A stretch of DNA of 64,000 bases from Desulfallas thermosapovorans DSM 6562 (GCF_008124625.1 NZ_VNHM01000004.1:1-64000); one strand, 5' to 3'; shown: positions 47,919 through 57,055, counted from the stretch's first letter. Notes: generated by a model not told the origin, from the sequence alone. Translations and numbers: made by a program.

Positions 47919-49155
47919 TGACCGGTATATATAGTATTTGACCTACCTCTAAACTGTTGGGGTTGGTGATGTTGTTTTCGTCAATCAATGTTTTAAGGTC
48001 AACGCCAAACTTTTCGGCTATGCCTGAGGCCGTATCCCCGGGTTTTACAACATATTCAGTATGGTTACCCAGGTAGTTCCGGGAGTCTTCGGTTTGGGCC
48101 CGGGTCAGATTATTTAATTCCGCGCCAGTGGCCAGTTTTAAAGATACGTTATCGAAGTCGCAGGCCACCGCAGCCGAGTCATCGTTGGCCAGCAAGTATA
48201 TTCTGGCCTGGTGAATGCCGGCAGGTATTTTGATAACTTCCGTTACATCATTCCATTCATTGTTGGTGTGACTGCGCACAATGTTATAAAACTCCGGAAT
48301 TCTCTGACCTTGCTCATCTAAAAATACTACTTTGATGCGGGTGGGCACTTGCACGTCCGGTGTTCTGGTTGTGGCTTTGACTACGTAAATTTGTTCCGGC
48401 TCAACCTCAACCTGCTGGTAAAGACTCCAGTTATACCCGTTCCTTAAAAATTTATTATCATTCTCCTCGGTAATTAAAGATGATTCTCCAACCCAACCAA
48501 ACAGTCCCAGTTCAAAATCCCCATTGGCTATTTTTTCATTTTGGTCCGCCTGCAGGTTTGCCCGGTCACCCACTGCACTGGTCCTGGTAACCACGATATT
48601 GTCAAAATAGTGGTAACCTTTGGGGTCACTGGTTAGCAGGTATATTTTAGTTATGGCGGCTTTTTCGGGTATGGCGATATATTGTTGAGCTATGTCCTCC
48701 CAATCGTTACCGGTATGGGTGTGCCGGATATCATAGTACTGGGGCAATTTGTTTCCATTGACATCATGGAATGTAAAAACTATCCTGGCCGGTCCCTGGG
48801 CCGTGCCCTTTTTGGTTTGGGCTTTGATTTGGTAGGTGGTGTGGGGAAGCAAATTCATGTCCTGCCGGATGTCCCAACTGGCGTTGTTCATGATATAGTG
48901 ATTTCCGTTTTCATCCTTTTGCACGGCGTAATTATTATTCCAGCCAAGGCCTCCCTGTTCAAAATCCCCGTTTATTATGGCGGGTTTTTCCAAAAAGACG
49001 GTGTCAGGGTTTTCGGTACCGGCCGGTGCGTCAACAGCGGCTTTAGCACCGGGGTTGGTTGAGGTCTGGGAATTAAGGTTGTTGTAAACAAAATAAAGGA
49101 CCACCAGAGCAAAAATTGCGGTTAATACTATAACCAATAAATTCTTACCTTTAAT
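47914..49155 (-). CDS. Membrane-anchored LysM protein with two carbohydrate-binding-like domains
   Basis: About 413 aa. Residues ~8-25 are a membrane anchor (VIVLTAIFALVVLYFVY). Two homologous galactose-binding-like domains (~55-175 and 200-330) each start with NGDFE and end YHYFDNIVV/CDFDNVSL. The C-terminal LysM (EYVVKPGDTASGIAEKFGVD to NSLEVGQILYIP) binds peptidoglycan. The start is likely ATT 49155: GGAGGAG sits 6 nt upstream, the peptide begins MKGKNLLVIVL, and an in-frame TAA above leaves no ATG or GTG. A TTG at 49137 is the only alternative, and it lacks a site. It converges on the secreted enzyme that bears a related C-terminal domain. Confidence 0.83.
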   Translation of the reverse strand: MKGKNLLVIVLTAIFALVVLYFVYNNLNSQTSTNPGAKAAVDAPAGTENPDTVFLEKPAIINGDFEQGGLGWNNNYAVQKDENGNHYIMNNASWDIRQDMNLLPHTTYQIKAQTKKGTAQGPARIVFTFHDVNGNKLPQYYDIRHTHTGNDWEDIAQQYIAIPEKAAITKIYLLTSDPKGYHYFDNIVVTRTSAVGDRANLQADQNEKIANGDFELGLFGWVGESSLITEENDNKFLRNGYNWSLYQQVEVEPEQIYVVKATTRTPDVQVPTRIKVVFLDEQGQRIPEFYNIVRSHTNNEWNDVTEVIKIPAGIHQARIYLLANDDSAAVACDFDNVSLKLATGAELNNLTRAQTEDSRNYLGNHTEYVVKPGDTASGIAEKFGVDLKTLIDENNITNPNSLEVGQILYIPVN

Positions 49156-49270
49156 TTTTTTCTCCTCCTTTTTAATTTATGTAAAAGAATAGAACAGGTA
49201 ATTTTACATTATGCGCTGTTTGGTAGTTATGTCATTGTAGACTAGCAGTAAGTAAATGGTAGTGGTATCG

Positions 49271-49319
49271 CACTGGTGACGGGTGTCGATGGTAAAACCT
49301 TCAGCACCCGGCACCAGTG
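49271..49319. repeat. Palindromic dispersed element, copy F (short, 49 bp)
   Basis: CACTGGTGACGGGTGT and GCACCCGGCACCAGTG are complementary with one mismatch, enclosing a short TGGTAAAACCTTCA centre. Terminal sequence agrees with the family ends. It follows the flippase stop codon (leftward) and may end its transcript. Confidence 0.7.
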
Positions 49320-49322
49320 GTT

Positions 49323-50819
49323 TTATAGCAAGCGCCTGGCAACTGCAGCAATGTTTTTTAAATCCCTGGCGTAAAATATGCCGTTTATACCAAGGGTTAC
49401 GGTGGTTGCAACAAACATGATTTCACAGGCATACAGGCACCATCTTAAATAACTGTCAATATGCATGGCCGGAAGCAATTGAGCTAGCAAAACAATGGCT
49501 GCGGCGGCTAAAATATTTACGGCACATCTTTTAATGAAAAGCCGGATACTTCTGTGTAAAACATTGTTCGAAAGATATATGGCATATTGGATGGTCCTGA
49601 ACAGCATGGCGCATAGAGTTGCAATGGCCACCCCCATCAGGCCGTATTGGATTACTAAAGCAATAGACAAGATGATGTTAATTGCTGCCTCGGCAAAGGC
49701 CCCGTTTCTGGTTTGCTTAAAATGTCCCGCTGCCAGCGTTACAGAGTGGTAGGGGAGCCTGATGCAGTATACTGCTTCGGCCATGATCAGAATATATGCA
49801 AAGGCCGGCCTGTGGTAGTTAGCATCGGTGATGCCGCCGGTATACACCGAGACAAAGGGCAATACCAACAATGCCGCGCTGGTAAAAAAGATGGTGGTAA
49901 CGGTAAAGGAAATAAATTCATACAGGCGGAAGTTGGCGTTTAGGGCTACGGTTTCTTTTTTTGCGATCATGTTGCCAAAGCCGGCCTCCAGGCCGGACGA
50001 AAAGGTGGTCATTATTTTCTCTATCCCGGATACCACCATATAATATATGGAATACACCGAAACTTCCCTGGTGTTGGTGAACAATGTCAGCACTACCACA
50101 TCGGTGTGCCGGTGCAAAAAATAAGCTAAATGGTGACCCAGTCCATCCCATCTTTGTTTGATAGCCCTTTGATCAGCGGTACAGCGGCTGGTTATTTTAT
50201 ATTTGCTCCGGACATAAATGCTAAGTAGTATCGGTCTGGTGATAAAAACAACTGCACTGCCCAGCATAACCATGTGTATACCGGCGCCTTGTTTAACAAG
50301 GATTACAACCAGGATGGTGCTGCAAACCGTGGCCAGTATTTGTGTTAACGAGGCTATGTACCTTTTTTGGTCCGCCTGTAACAACACTTGATAGGTAATC
50401 CCGAAGTAATACTGTACGAAGGTACCGGCGCCAATAATTAACACCAGGATAAAGGTAAACAGCCATTCAAATTCATTTCCCACCAGAAACGGGAACAATC
50501 CCGCCACAAGCAGGGAATAACCAACAAAGACCAGTGCTATGACCCGGAAAAGGTTTTCCGTAGCTTTAACAATACCGTTTATGGAGTTCAGGTCATGATC
50601 AGCCAGCGGTTTGTACAGGGCCGCCCGTACCACGCCGCCCACACCAAACTCAAGCAGGGTGATATAACCTAAAAATTGCTTGATGGAATAAACCAAGCCA
50701 TTAACACTGGAACCAAAGGACCCGATGATCAACCTGGGGACAATAAAACCGCAGATAATGGTTATTGCCTGCAGGGCCAGTGAAGCCGCGGTGTTATATA
50801 ATGCTTTCCTGGTTCTCAT
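49323..50819 (-). CDS. Polysaccharide flippase (Wzx/MATE-like)
   Basis: A 498-aa polytopic membrane protein with 12-14 helices; N-terminus YNTAASLALQAITIICGFIV then PRLIIGSFGSSVNGLVYSI, and a LLEFGVGGVVRAALYKPLAD motif typical of the oligosaccharidyl-lipid flippase group. Moves undecaprenyl-linked repeat units outward for the polymerase. Overlaps the GT2 gene by 4 bp, so the two are coupled. Confidence 0.88.
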   Translation of the reverse strand: MRTRKALYNTAASLALQAITIICGFIVPRLIIGSFGSSVNGLVYSIKQFLGYITLLEFGVGGVVRAALYKPLADHDLNSINGIVKATENLFRVIALVFVGYSLLVAGLFPFLVGNEFEWLFTFILVLIIGAGTFVQYYFGITYQVLLQADQKRYIASLTQILATVCSTILVVILVKQGAGIHMVMLGSAVVFITRPILLSIYVRSKYKITSRCTADQRAIKQRWDGLGHHLAYFLHRHTDVVVLTLFTNTREVSVYSIYYMVVSGIEKIMTTFSSGLEAGFGNMIAKKETVALNANFRLYEFISFTVTTIFFTSAALLVLPFVSVYTGGITDANYHRPAFAYILIMAEAVYCIRLPYHSVTLAAGHFKQTRNGAFAEAAINIILSIALVIQYGLMGVAIATLCAMLFRTIQYAIYLSNNVLHRSIRLFIKRCAVNILAAAAIVLLAQLLPAMHIDSYLRWCLYACEIMFVATTVTLGINGIFYARDLKNIAAVARRLL

Positions 50820-51730
50820 GGTGCATTCTTCCCATAGGATTTACGGAAAAGAAAAAACCTGGCTATATGTTTCAGGTAAGCGAGGTTGCGCTTGATCGCC
50901 CACGGGGCCAGCTTGACTGATTGCCAGTATATGGCCAGGGCCTTTTTTCCGTCACCCAGTTGCAGGTAGTACGGGGTAAGCATAATAAGCCGTGTACTTT
51001 TAGCCTTTGGATGTGTAGCTAAATAATCCGCATATTTTTTGTTAATAGCCTGGATACCCTGAATTTTGCTCCGGGGGTTGGTGGTGATTCTTTCTCCGTC
51101 GTGGATATGATAAATAACCAGTGATTCATTTACACAATCAACCTTGAACTTGCGGGCAATTCTCAGCCACATATCGTGGTCCTGGGATGATAGCATACTG
51201 GTGTCAAACAGGCCGCACTGTTCAAAGCACCTGCGCCTGACCAGCACAAAAGAAGTTGAACCGATAAAGTTCCCCAGCATTAAATCATCGAAAACACTGC
51301 CCGCTATACAGCGGTCAATTAACCGGGTACTTTGAGTGGTGGAGTCAACCATTTTATAGTTGCAGTAAACCAGGCCGGTATTTGCATCAGACATTTTAGC
51401 CATTTGCTTTTGTAGTTTTCCGGGCAGCCACTGGTCGTCATCATCCAAAAAAGCGATAAATTCACCCCGGGAGGCTAAAAGCCCGGTGTTTCTCGCTGCA
51501 CTGCCGCCCAGGTTTTGATCGTGTTTGATGTAGCGCAGGCGGTGGTCGTCCAGGGTTTTTATCAACTGTTCCACCGCTTTCCGCTGGGCAAAATCAGCCG
51601 GGCTGTCATTCACAACGATTATTTCCAGGTTTTTATAAGACTGGTTAATGACGCTGTCCAGCGCCCTTTTAACCATGGCCGGGGGGCGTTTGCAGGTGGG
51701 AATAATCACGCTGATTAAAGGTTCTTCCAT
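50816..51730 (-). CDS. Glycosyltransferase family 2
   Basis: A 304-aa GT-A fold enzyme: PLISVIIPTCKRPPAMVKRA, LEIIVVNDSP, NLGGSAARNTGLLASRGEF, then the metal-binding FLDDDDQWLPGKL and the catalytic SSQDHDMWLRIARKF region. No membrane segment. First gene of the leftward GT2-flippase pair. Transfers one residue to the lipid-linked unit; sugar unknown. Confidence 0.9.
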   Translation of the reverse strand: MEEPLISVIIPTCKRPPAMVKRALDSVINQSYKNLEIIVVNDSPADFAQRKAVEQLIKTLDDHRLRYIKHDQNLGGSAARNTGLLASRGEFIAFLDDDDQWLPGKLQKQMAKMSDANTGLVYCNYKMVDSTTQSTRLIDRCIAGSVFDDLMLGNFIGSTSFVLVRRRCFEQCGLFDTSMLSSQDHDMWLRIARKFKVDCVNESLVIYHIHDGERITTNPRSKIQGIQAINKKYADYLATHPKAKSTRLIMLTPYYLQLGDGKKALAIYWQSVKLAPWAIKRNLAYLKHIARFFLFRKSYGKNAP

Positions 51731-51894
51731 AATCTCTCAAACCTTTCTTGGGACTGCCATACTATGGGCAAATGCAATGGCTCCTCAGTTATAATACGTT
51801 TCCGGGATGGGGGATGTTATTATAAATTCCAAATGGTGGGTGGAATAAATTGACTTATGTTACGCTAAAATATAATTGTTTTGAAATTATCACA

Positions 51895-51990
51895 ATGGGT
51901 GAAAAGCATGGAGCTTGCTTAGAATCTTTACCGCAGAGATATTCCTATAAGCCATTGAACCAGTTGGAGACTATGGTTAAAGAACAATAA
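51895..51990 (+). CDS. Possible 31-aa small ORF, weak
   Basis: An ATG-TAA frame of 31 codons (begins MGEKHGACLESLPQRYS) in the 340-bp gap 51731-52070, ending 20 bp before a strong terminator. No ribosome binding site, no recognised family. Upstream TTGACT and TATAAT (about 51850-51876) are only 15 nt apart. Listed so that the gap is documented; I do not claim it is expressed. Otherwise the gap shows nothing. Confidence 0.15.
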   Translation: MGEKHGACLESLPQRYSYKPLNQLETMVKEQ

Positions 51991-52010
51991 AATTCTGATA
52001 TTTCCGGTAT

Positions 52011-52059
52011 AAAAAGAGGACAGAAACCGTTAACAAACAAACGGTTTCTGTCCTCTTTT
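52011..52059. terminator. Strong bidirectional terminator
   Basis: AAAAGAGGACAGAAACCGTT and AACGGTTTCTGTCCTCTTTT are perfectly complementary (20 bp) around a short A/C loop. It terminates the leftward AOR operon. Confidence 0.93.
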
Positions 52060-52070
52060 GTTTGGTTGTT

Positions 52071-52271
52071 TTATCCTCCGGATACGATGGTAAGTAGTTT
52101 TATGTGCGCCCCATCGGCCAGCGGTTCCATGTCCAGGCGGTCCCGGGGCACAACCTTTCCGTCCACAACCACCAGGGTCATGGCACCGGGGGACTCTCCG
52201 GCCGCTTTCAAAGCATCCGCCGCTGTCATACCTGGCGTAAACGGGATTTGCTTTTCATTGACCTTAATCAT
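52071..52271 (-). CDS. MoaD/ThiS-like sulfur carrier protein
   Basis: A 66-aa ubiquitin-fold protein beginning MIKVNEKQIPFTPGMTAADA and ending TIVSGG, the di-glycine terminus needed for thiocarboxylate formation. Such carriers next to tungsten aldehyde oxidoreductases are thought to supply sulfur for the pterin cofactor or act specifically with the enzyme. Start overlaps the stop of the oxidoreductase gene by one base (TAATG). Confidence 0.85.
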   Translation of the reverse strand: MIKVNEKQIPFTPGMTAADALKAAGESPGAMTLVVVDGKVVPRDRLDMEPLADGAHIKLLTIVSGG

Positions 52272-53977
52272 TAGAAGTCGAATAGCACCTCTAATTCGTA
52301 GTCGTTGATATCGAACTGTGAACCTGTTGCGGCGGAGCGCTCTTTATAGAAGAATTCAGGCAGCCTGTCGTCTTCGGCGGTCATTCCCGCTGCTTTATTG
52401 AAGGCCCTTTCGGTTAATAACGTTTTTACACCAAGGCCGATGGTGACCCGGGTGATATCGGCTTTGCCGCCGTACAGGGCTGCCATCATGTCTGCCAGTA
52501 GCGGTATGCCGGGGACCATGTGGGCAAAGGCAAAAATGCACATCATGCTGTCCGCAAAGCACATGGCCACCTGCAGCTTGTTGGAGGCGTAGGCCTGGGC
52601 CGCCCGCCCGCAATCGTCAAAGGCACGGCCCATGGTAAGACCCGCAGTATGGTCCGCCCCCATGGGACTGGTGGCATAGGTGATCCCGGTACCCTTGGTG
52701 TTGCGTGGATCATAACCGGGTAGGGCCTGGTGTTTTACCACCGGGATGCGCTGGCAGCCCAGACTTTGTCCCACGGCCTCGCAGCCGTTGCCCAGCAGCT
52801 TGCCGAATTCCGTGCCCTTGACCATTTCATCCAGCAGTGCCAGGGCGGCGTCCGCATCGCCCCATTTGATTTTGCCGGTTTCCATGCACATGGCCACGGC
52901 GTTCGCTGTTTCGATGGTGTCCACGCCGATATCATCACAGATGCGATCCATTTTGGCGATGGCATCCAAATCGGCAATGTGGCAGTTGGGGCCGAACAGG
53001 GCGATGGTTTCATATTCAAAGCCCGAGGTAAGGTAATTGCCGTCCTGGTCGTTGTATATGTTGGAACACTGTACCACGCAGCCGGGCTGGCAGGCCAGTT
53101 TATTACGGCCGCCTCTGGTGGCCAGGTTGGTCATAAATTTATTGGCGCCTACCTCCGTGTAAGCCGGGAATAGTTTGCCGGAGAAGTTGTCCACCGGGAG
53201 AATACCGTTGGCACCGGTGGCTTCAATGGTGGAAATGGTGCCGATGTTGTGGAAGGGATCGTTTTTAGCTCCTGCGGCAATCATTTTGTTCAGCTTTTGG
53301 CACACTTCGTTGAACTTGGCCTCATCGGCGTATTGAACTTTAAATGGTTCCTTCGGCTTTTCAATAACCACCGCTTTAATGCGCTTGCTGCCCATTAACG
53401 CGCCCAGGCCGCCTCGCCCGGCTGCCCGGCTGGGGTGTCCGTAGCCGAATTCGGTAACTTGGATGGAGGCACTTTTGTAAAGACGTTCCCCTGCAGAGCC
53501 TATGGAAACAGTGGCCAGTTTGTCACCAAAGCGTTCCCGCATTTTACCGGCAAACTCGTAATTGTTGACCCCTGCATAAGCGCCGGCGTCCTCCAGTGAA
53601 GCGTTTCCCGCGGCATCAATGTGTAACATCCAAAGGCCGTCACCGGCGGGTATATTTTTAACTACAATCAATTTAATACCCTGCTCGGCCAATAAAGCCG
53701 CAGCATAGCCCCCTACGTTGCTCTCTTTGATTCCCCCGGTCAGCGGGCTTTTGCCACCGATGGACAGGCGGTGGGTGGTGGTAAATTTGGTCCCGGCAAA
53801 TACCGATGTACATAAAATCAGCTGGTTTTGGGCGCCCAGTGGATCGCACTGGGGAGGAACGTTATTAATCATATATTGGGCAATCAGTGCTTTGCCGCCC
53901 AGCTCCCGGTAAGCATCATCCAGGGGCTCTTTGCTGACCGTCAGGGATTGCATATCAACCACTAATTTTGACCACAT
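52271..53977 (-). CDS. Aldehyde:ferredoxin oxidoreductase (tungsten/molybdopterin)
   Basis: A 568-aa AOR-family enzyme that oxidises aldehydes to acids with ferredoxin, or the reverse. [4Fe-4S] ligands are visible in CQPGCVVQC (Cx3Cx3C) and the late ADSMMC cysteine. Pterin-binding regions: GRGGLGALMGSKRIKAVVI and DDIGVDTIETANAVAMC. N-terminus ALIAQYMINNVPP and TGGIKESNVGG are characteristic. Somewhat shorter than the archaeal 605-aa enzyme. AGGAGAG precedes the ATG. Pairs with the carrier protein and the upstream alcohol dehydrogenase. Confidence 0.93.
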   Translation of the reverse strand: MWSKLVVDMQSLTVSKEPLDDAYRELGGKALIAQYMINNVPPQCDPLGAQNQLILCTSVFAGTKFTTTHRLSIGGKSPLTGGIKESNVGGYAAALLAEQGIKLIVVKNIPAGDGLWMLHIDAAGNASLEDAGAYAGVNNYEFAGKMRERFGDKLATVSIGSAGERLYKSASIQVTEFGYGHPSRAAGRGGLGALMGSKRIKAVVIEKPKEPFKVQYADEAKFNEVCQKLNKMIAAGAKNDPFHNIGTISTIEATGANGILPVDNFSGKLFPAYTEVGANKFMTNLATRGGRNKLACQPGCVVQCSNIYNDQDGNYLTSGFEYETIALFGPNCHIADLDAIAKMDRICDDIGVDTIETANAVAMCMETGKIKWGDADAALALLDEMVKGTEFGKLLGNGCEAVGQSLGCQRIPVVKHQALPGYDPRNTKGTGITYATSPMGADHTAGLTMGRAFDDCGRAAQAYASNKLQVAMCFADSMMCIFAFAHMVPGIPLLADMMAALYGGKADITRVTIGLGVKTLLTERAFNKAAGMTAEDDRLPEFFYKERSAATGSQFDINDYELEVLFDF

Positions 53978-54018
53978 AGTCTTACTCTCCTTTCATATAG
54001 TGGGCCAGTAAAATATTA

Positions 54019-55173
54019 TCAAGCATCGTAGGCAGACTGGATCATCTCAGCCACCCTGGCCGCGGTGATACGATAAGGTACCAGGGCAAATCCCGTATCC
54101 GCTGTGACAAGTGGTGCCACTTTCATGGCCGCCTCCAGGGGAATGCCCAGTTCTTTTATATTGGGTAAATCCACGGACTTGAGCAGGGAGCGTATGGCCT
54201 TACGGGCAGCGGCCCCGATTTCCTCGGGTGAAGCCTCCTCAGGGACTGTCACATCCAAACATTCACAGATCATGCGTACTTTTTTATATTCGGTTTTGGC
54301 GGCATACTCAATGACTTCGGGCAGTGCCAATGCGCAAGCAATTCCGTGGGGTATGTGGAAATTAGCACCCAGGGTGTGTCCGATGCAATGGCCCAGGTGC
54401 ACGAAACCATTGGTAAAGGCCATTCCGGCATATAATGAGGCCAGTATCATCTGCTCCCTGGCCTCAAGGTTGGAGCCGTCACGGTAAGCCACGGGCAGCC
54501 ACCTGGCAATCATACGCGTTGCCTCCCGCGCCAAAGCATCTGAGAGGGGGTTTGCATGCCCGCTGGTAAGGGCCTCCAGGGCATGGGCCAGGGCGTCGGC
54601 GCCGGTGGCCGCGGTCATTTTTGGGGGTAGCCCCAGGGTAAGATCGGGATCTACAATGGCCAGGGTGCCCAAACAAACATTGCTGACCACGGTATCCTTC
54701 TTGCCCAGGGAAGTACAGGAAACAACGCACATATTGGTAACTTCGCTACCGGTACCGCTGGTGGTGGGTATAAACACCATGGGCACACCCGGCTTAAGGT
54801 TTTTTTGCACACCAAAATATTTCATAATGGGAGGAGTGTTGTTGATGAGCACATTGATGCCCTTGGCGGTGTCCATGGCACTGCCTCCACCCACGGCCAC
54901 AATACCGTCCACCGCTTCCCGGCGAGCCATTTCCGCCGCCTGCTCGATCATGGTATCCGGGGGGTCGGGGAGCACACCGTCAAAGATAACAGTTTCAATT
55001 CCGGCGTTTTGAATATTCTCAACAATTGTGCCGGCAATACCCACATCTTTAAGCCCTTTGTCGTAGACAACCAGTACTTTTTTACAGCCCAGTTCACGTA
55101 CCTTCAAGCCGGTGCGCAGTGAGGAACCACTGCCCATGATAACAGGGACAAAAATATCATACGATGTAATCAT
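54019..55173 (-). CDS. Iron-containing alcohol dehydrogenase
   Basis: A 384-aa type III dehydrogenase. NAD-binding VDGIVAVGGGSAMDTAKGIN, the family signature ATGADALAHALEALTSGHANP and the metal site FVHLGHCIGHTLGANFHIPHG with its histidines. It would interconvert an alcohol and the aldehyde used by the neighbouring oxidoreductase. GGAGCAGGTG upstream. First gene of the leftward unit. Confidence 0.93.
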   Translation of the reverse strand: MITSYDIFVPVIMGSGSSLRTGLKVRELGCKKVLVVYDKGLKDVGIAGTIVENIQNAGIETVIFDGVLPDPPDTMIEQAAEMARREAVDGIVAVGGGSAMDTAKGINVLINNTPPIMKYFGVQKNLKPGVPMVFIPTTSGTGSEVTNMCVVSCTSLGKKDTVVSNVCLGTLAIVDPDLTLGLPPKMTAATGADALAHALEALTSGHANPLSDALAREATRMIARWLPVAYRDGSNLEAREQMILASLYAGMAFTNGFVHLGHCIGHTLGANFHIPHGIACALALPEVIEYAAKTEYKKVRMICECLDVTVPEEASPEEIGAAARKAIRSLLKSVDLPNIKELGIPLEAAMKVAPLVTADTGFALVPYRITAARVAEMIQSAYDA

Positions 55174-55225
55174 TTATCACCTGCTCCTTCCTTTTTAATG
55201 CTAAAGCTATCATTTGTCCTAATGG

Positions 55226-55248
55226 TATCACTGCGGCGTTTGGTGATA
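55226..55248. promoter_or_regulatory. Possible operator between adh and the PucR-type gene
   Basis: TATCAC and GTGATA are inverted halves with an 11-bp gap; a second, imperfect half (GTACCACTGATAC) follows at once. It lies in the 182-bp divergent promoter region, a plausible binding site for the adjacent regulator. Inferred from placement only. Confidence 0.35.
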
Positions 55249-55355
55249 AATGTACCACTGATACAAAAAGAAGGGCAATATTTGTGTAATCTGTACTATT
55301 TTGAATTGTTTTTATTTATTAAATTGTATTATCATATAGAGAAGGTGGTGAGAGG

Positions 55356-56930
55356 GTGCGTTATAACGAGCTGATTGAAATTCTGCAAGGGACATTTGCT
55401 ATAGATACCCGTTTGGGCGGTAGCTCCCCGGCCATCATAGATATTCGGCTGCTGGAAAGGAACGAACGGAACTGGAATGAACATGTTTTGTATGTGGGGA
55501 GCCTTGCCCGGTTAAATAACCCGCCGGACCGGCCCATTATGATATTATCCGTGGATGAAGCCCCTGTATTGCCCCGGGGCAGTAGTTATGCCCGTATTCG
55601 CCAGGAAGATGTTAATGATATTTTCAATACGGCGAAGGATCTGATTTTTGAGGACTTGCGAGGGAAGAGCATATTTTTTGAACTGGCCCAAATGGCCATG
55701 GGTGAAAAGAAAATGGGTTGTATCATCAATGCCGCGGCTACATTGCTGGGCAATGCCCTAATCCTTGTGGACCTGGGTCAGAAGGTACTGGCGCATTCCA
55801 CCAATTATGAAATTATGGACCCCTTGTGGGCCCAGAATATAGAGCGGGGATACTGCTCCTATGAATTCGTACAAAAAGTTCGCACCAGCAAGCATATGCA
55901 GGAATGGAGTAGAAGGGGGAATGAAACCCAGCTCATTACTTTACCCGGCGATATGCAGCCCAAGCTGGTGGCCAGGATTGTTCACGGGGGTCACGTTGCC
56001 GGTGCCGTTGTCATGATTGAACATCATACACCTATTGCCCGCAGCCACAAGCGACTGCTTCCGCTGGTGGGCAGGTTGCTCTTTGATGTCCATTATCGCA
56101 ATTCGGATACCGGGGGAGCCCACGAATCATTTTACAGTGCTATCTTATATAATCTGTTGGATGAACCTAATATTTCCAATACTGTGGAATATATCACCAT
56201 GTCCAACATTGACTTTCCGGCGGAAATGCGTGTGGTGGTGGCCCGTTTCGTCCGCCCGATGGAAAACCGCTACATCAAACGAACCCTCAGTATGGAGTTG
56301 GAACGCATATTTCCCAAAGGGTATTCAGTCCAGTATAAAAGCTATATAAGCATTTTGGTTTCGGAGGTATCCGAAAAACAAGTCCAAGAGCTGGCCAGGC
56401 TGGCCGTGAACGAGGATATCAGCATTGGGATTAGCTGGCCTTTTTCCAATATCGCCGAGTTTAAAAGGCATTTTAACCAGGCGGTGTCCTCCATAAAACA
56501 GGCCCAGCGCTTCGGCCGGGTCAACGAGGTTTTTGATTACAGCGATTTTAACTACTATGATCTGTTATACAACTATACCGGAAAGATACCCTTGGAACAC
56601 TACTGCCATCCTGCTTTGCGGGTGCTGCGGGAATATGACAGGGCCAACAACACCGAGCTTTACGTTACTTTACGCACCTATTTGGAACATAAAAACAACC
56701 TCCGGGCCACTGCGGAGGCACTGTTTATACACAGAAATACACTGGTTTACAGAATCAATCGCATAAATGAGCTCCTCAAACTGGACCTGGGCAATGTTAA
56801 CGTTGTATATTCACTGGTGGATTCCTTCAGAATTGAAGCTTTTTTAAAGGCTTTGGCCGAATCCGGCCTGCCTGTTATCCAGGACTCCGAACATCAAAAC
56901 TCCGCCGGTAAGGATGTTTTACACAGGTAG
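55356..56930 (+). CDS. PucR/CdaR-type transcriptional regulator
   Basis: A 524-aa regulator with an N-terminal sensory region (~1-130, PucR-like), a GAF-like middle, a GGDEF-like CdaR domain (~280-400) and the C-terminal PucR helix-turn-helix: LYVTLRTYLEHKNNLRATAE followed by LFIHRNTLVYRINRINELL. Divergent from the adh-AOR-carrier unit, which it probably controls in response to an alcohol or aldehyde. GTG start, AAGGTGGTGAGAGG upstream. Confidence 0.88.
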   Translation: MRYNELIEILQGTFAIDTRLGGSSPAIIDIRLLERNERNWNEHVLYVGSLARLNNPPDRPIMILSVDEAPVLPRGSSYARIRQEDVNDIFNTAKDLIFEDLRGKSIFFELAQMAMGEKKMGCIINAAATLLGNALILVDLGQKVLAHSTNYEIMDPLWAQNIERGYCSYEFVQKVRTSKHMQEWSRRGNETQLITLPGDMQPKLVARIVHGGHVAGAVVMIEHHTPIARSHKRLLPLVGRLLFDVHYRNSDTGGAHESFYSAILYNLLDEPNISNTVEYITMSNIDFPAEMRVVVARFVRPMENRYIKRTLSMELERIFPKGYSVQYKSYISILVSEVSEKQVQELARLAVNEDISIGISWPFSNIAEFKRHFNQAVSSIKQAQRFGRVNEVFDYSDFNYYDLLYNYTGKIPLEHYCHPALRVLREYDRANNTELYVTLRTYLEHKNNLRATAEALFIHRNTLVYRINRINELLKLDLGNVNVVYSLVDSFRIEAFLKALAESGLPVIQDSEHQNSAGKDVLHR

Positions 56931-57006
56931 GGGCCGAATAGTTGCCGGCTTTGGAGCCGGGTGCCACCAGTTTAGGCAACGAAAAATTTAAGGGGTAGAG
57001 CCTGTA

Positions 57007-57055
57007 AAAAGGAATTGTTGAAAACTGTTTACCACGGTTTTCGGCAATTCCTTTT
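57007..57055. terminator. Bidirectional terminator
   Basis: AAAAAGGAATTG and CAATTCCTTTT pair, with inner GAAAAC/GTTTTC. Sits between the regulator and the convergent DUF3307 gene. Confidence 0.85.

Noticed and set aside
55173-55356. Sigma-54 promoter for the AOR operon
   Set aside because: No GG-N10-GC element found on either strand in the divergent region, and the regulator lacks an AAA+ sigma-54 activation domain.
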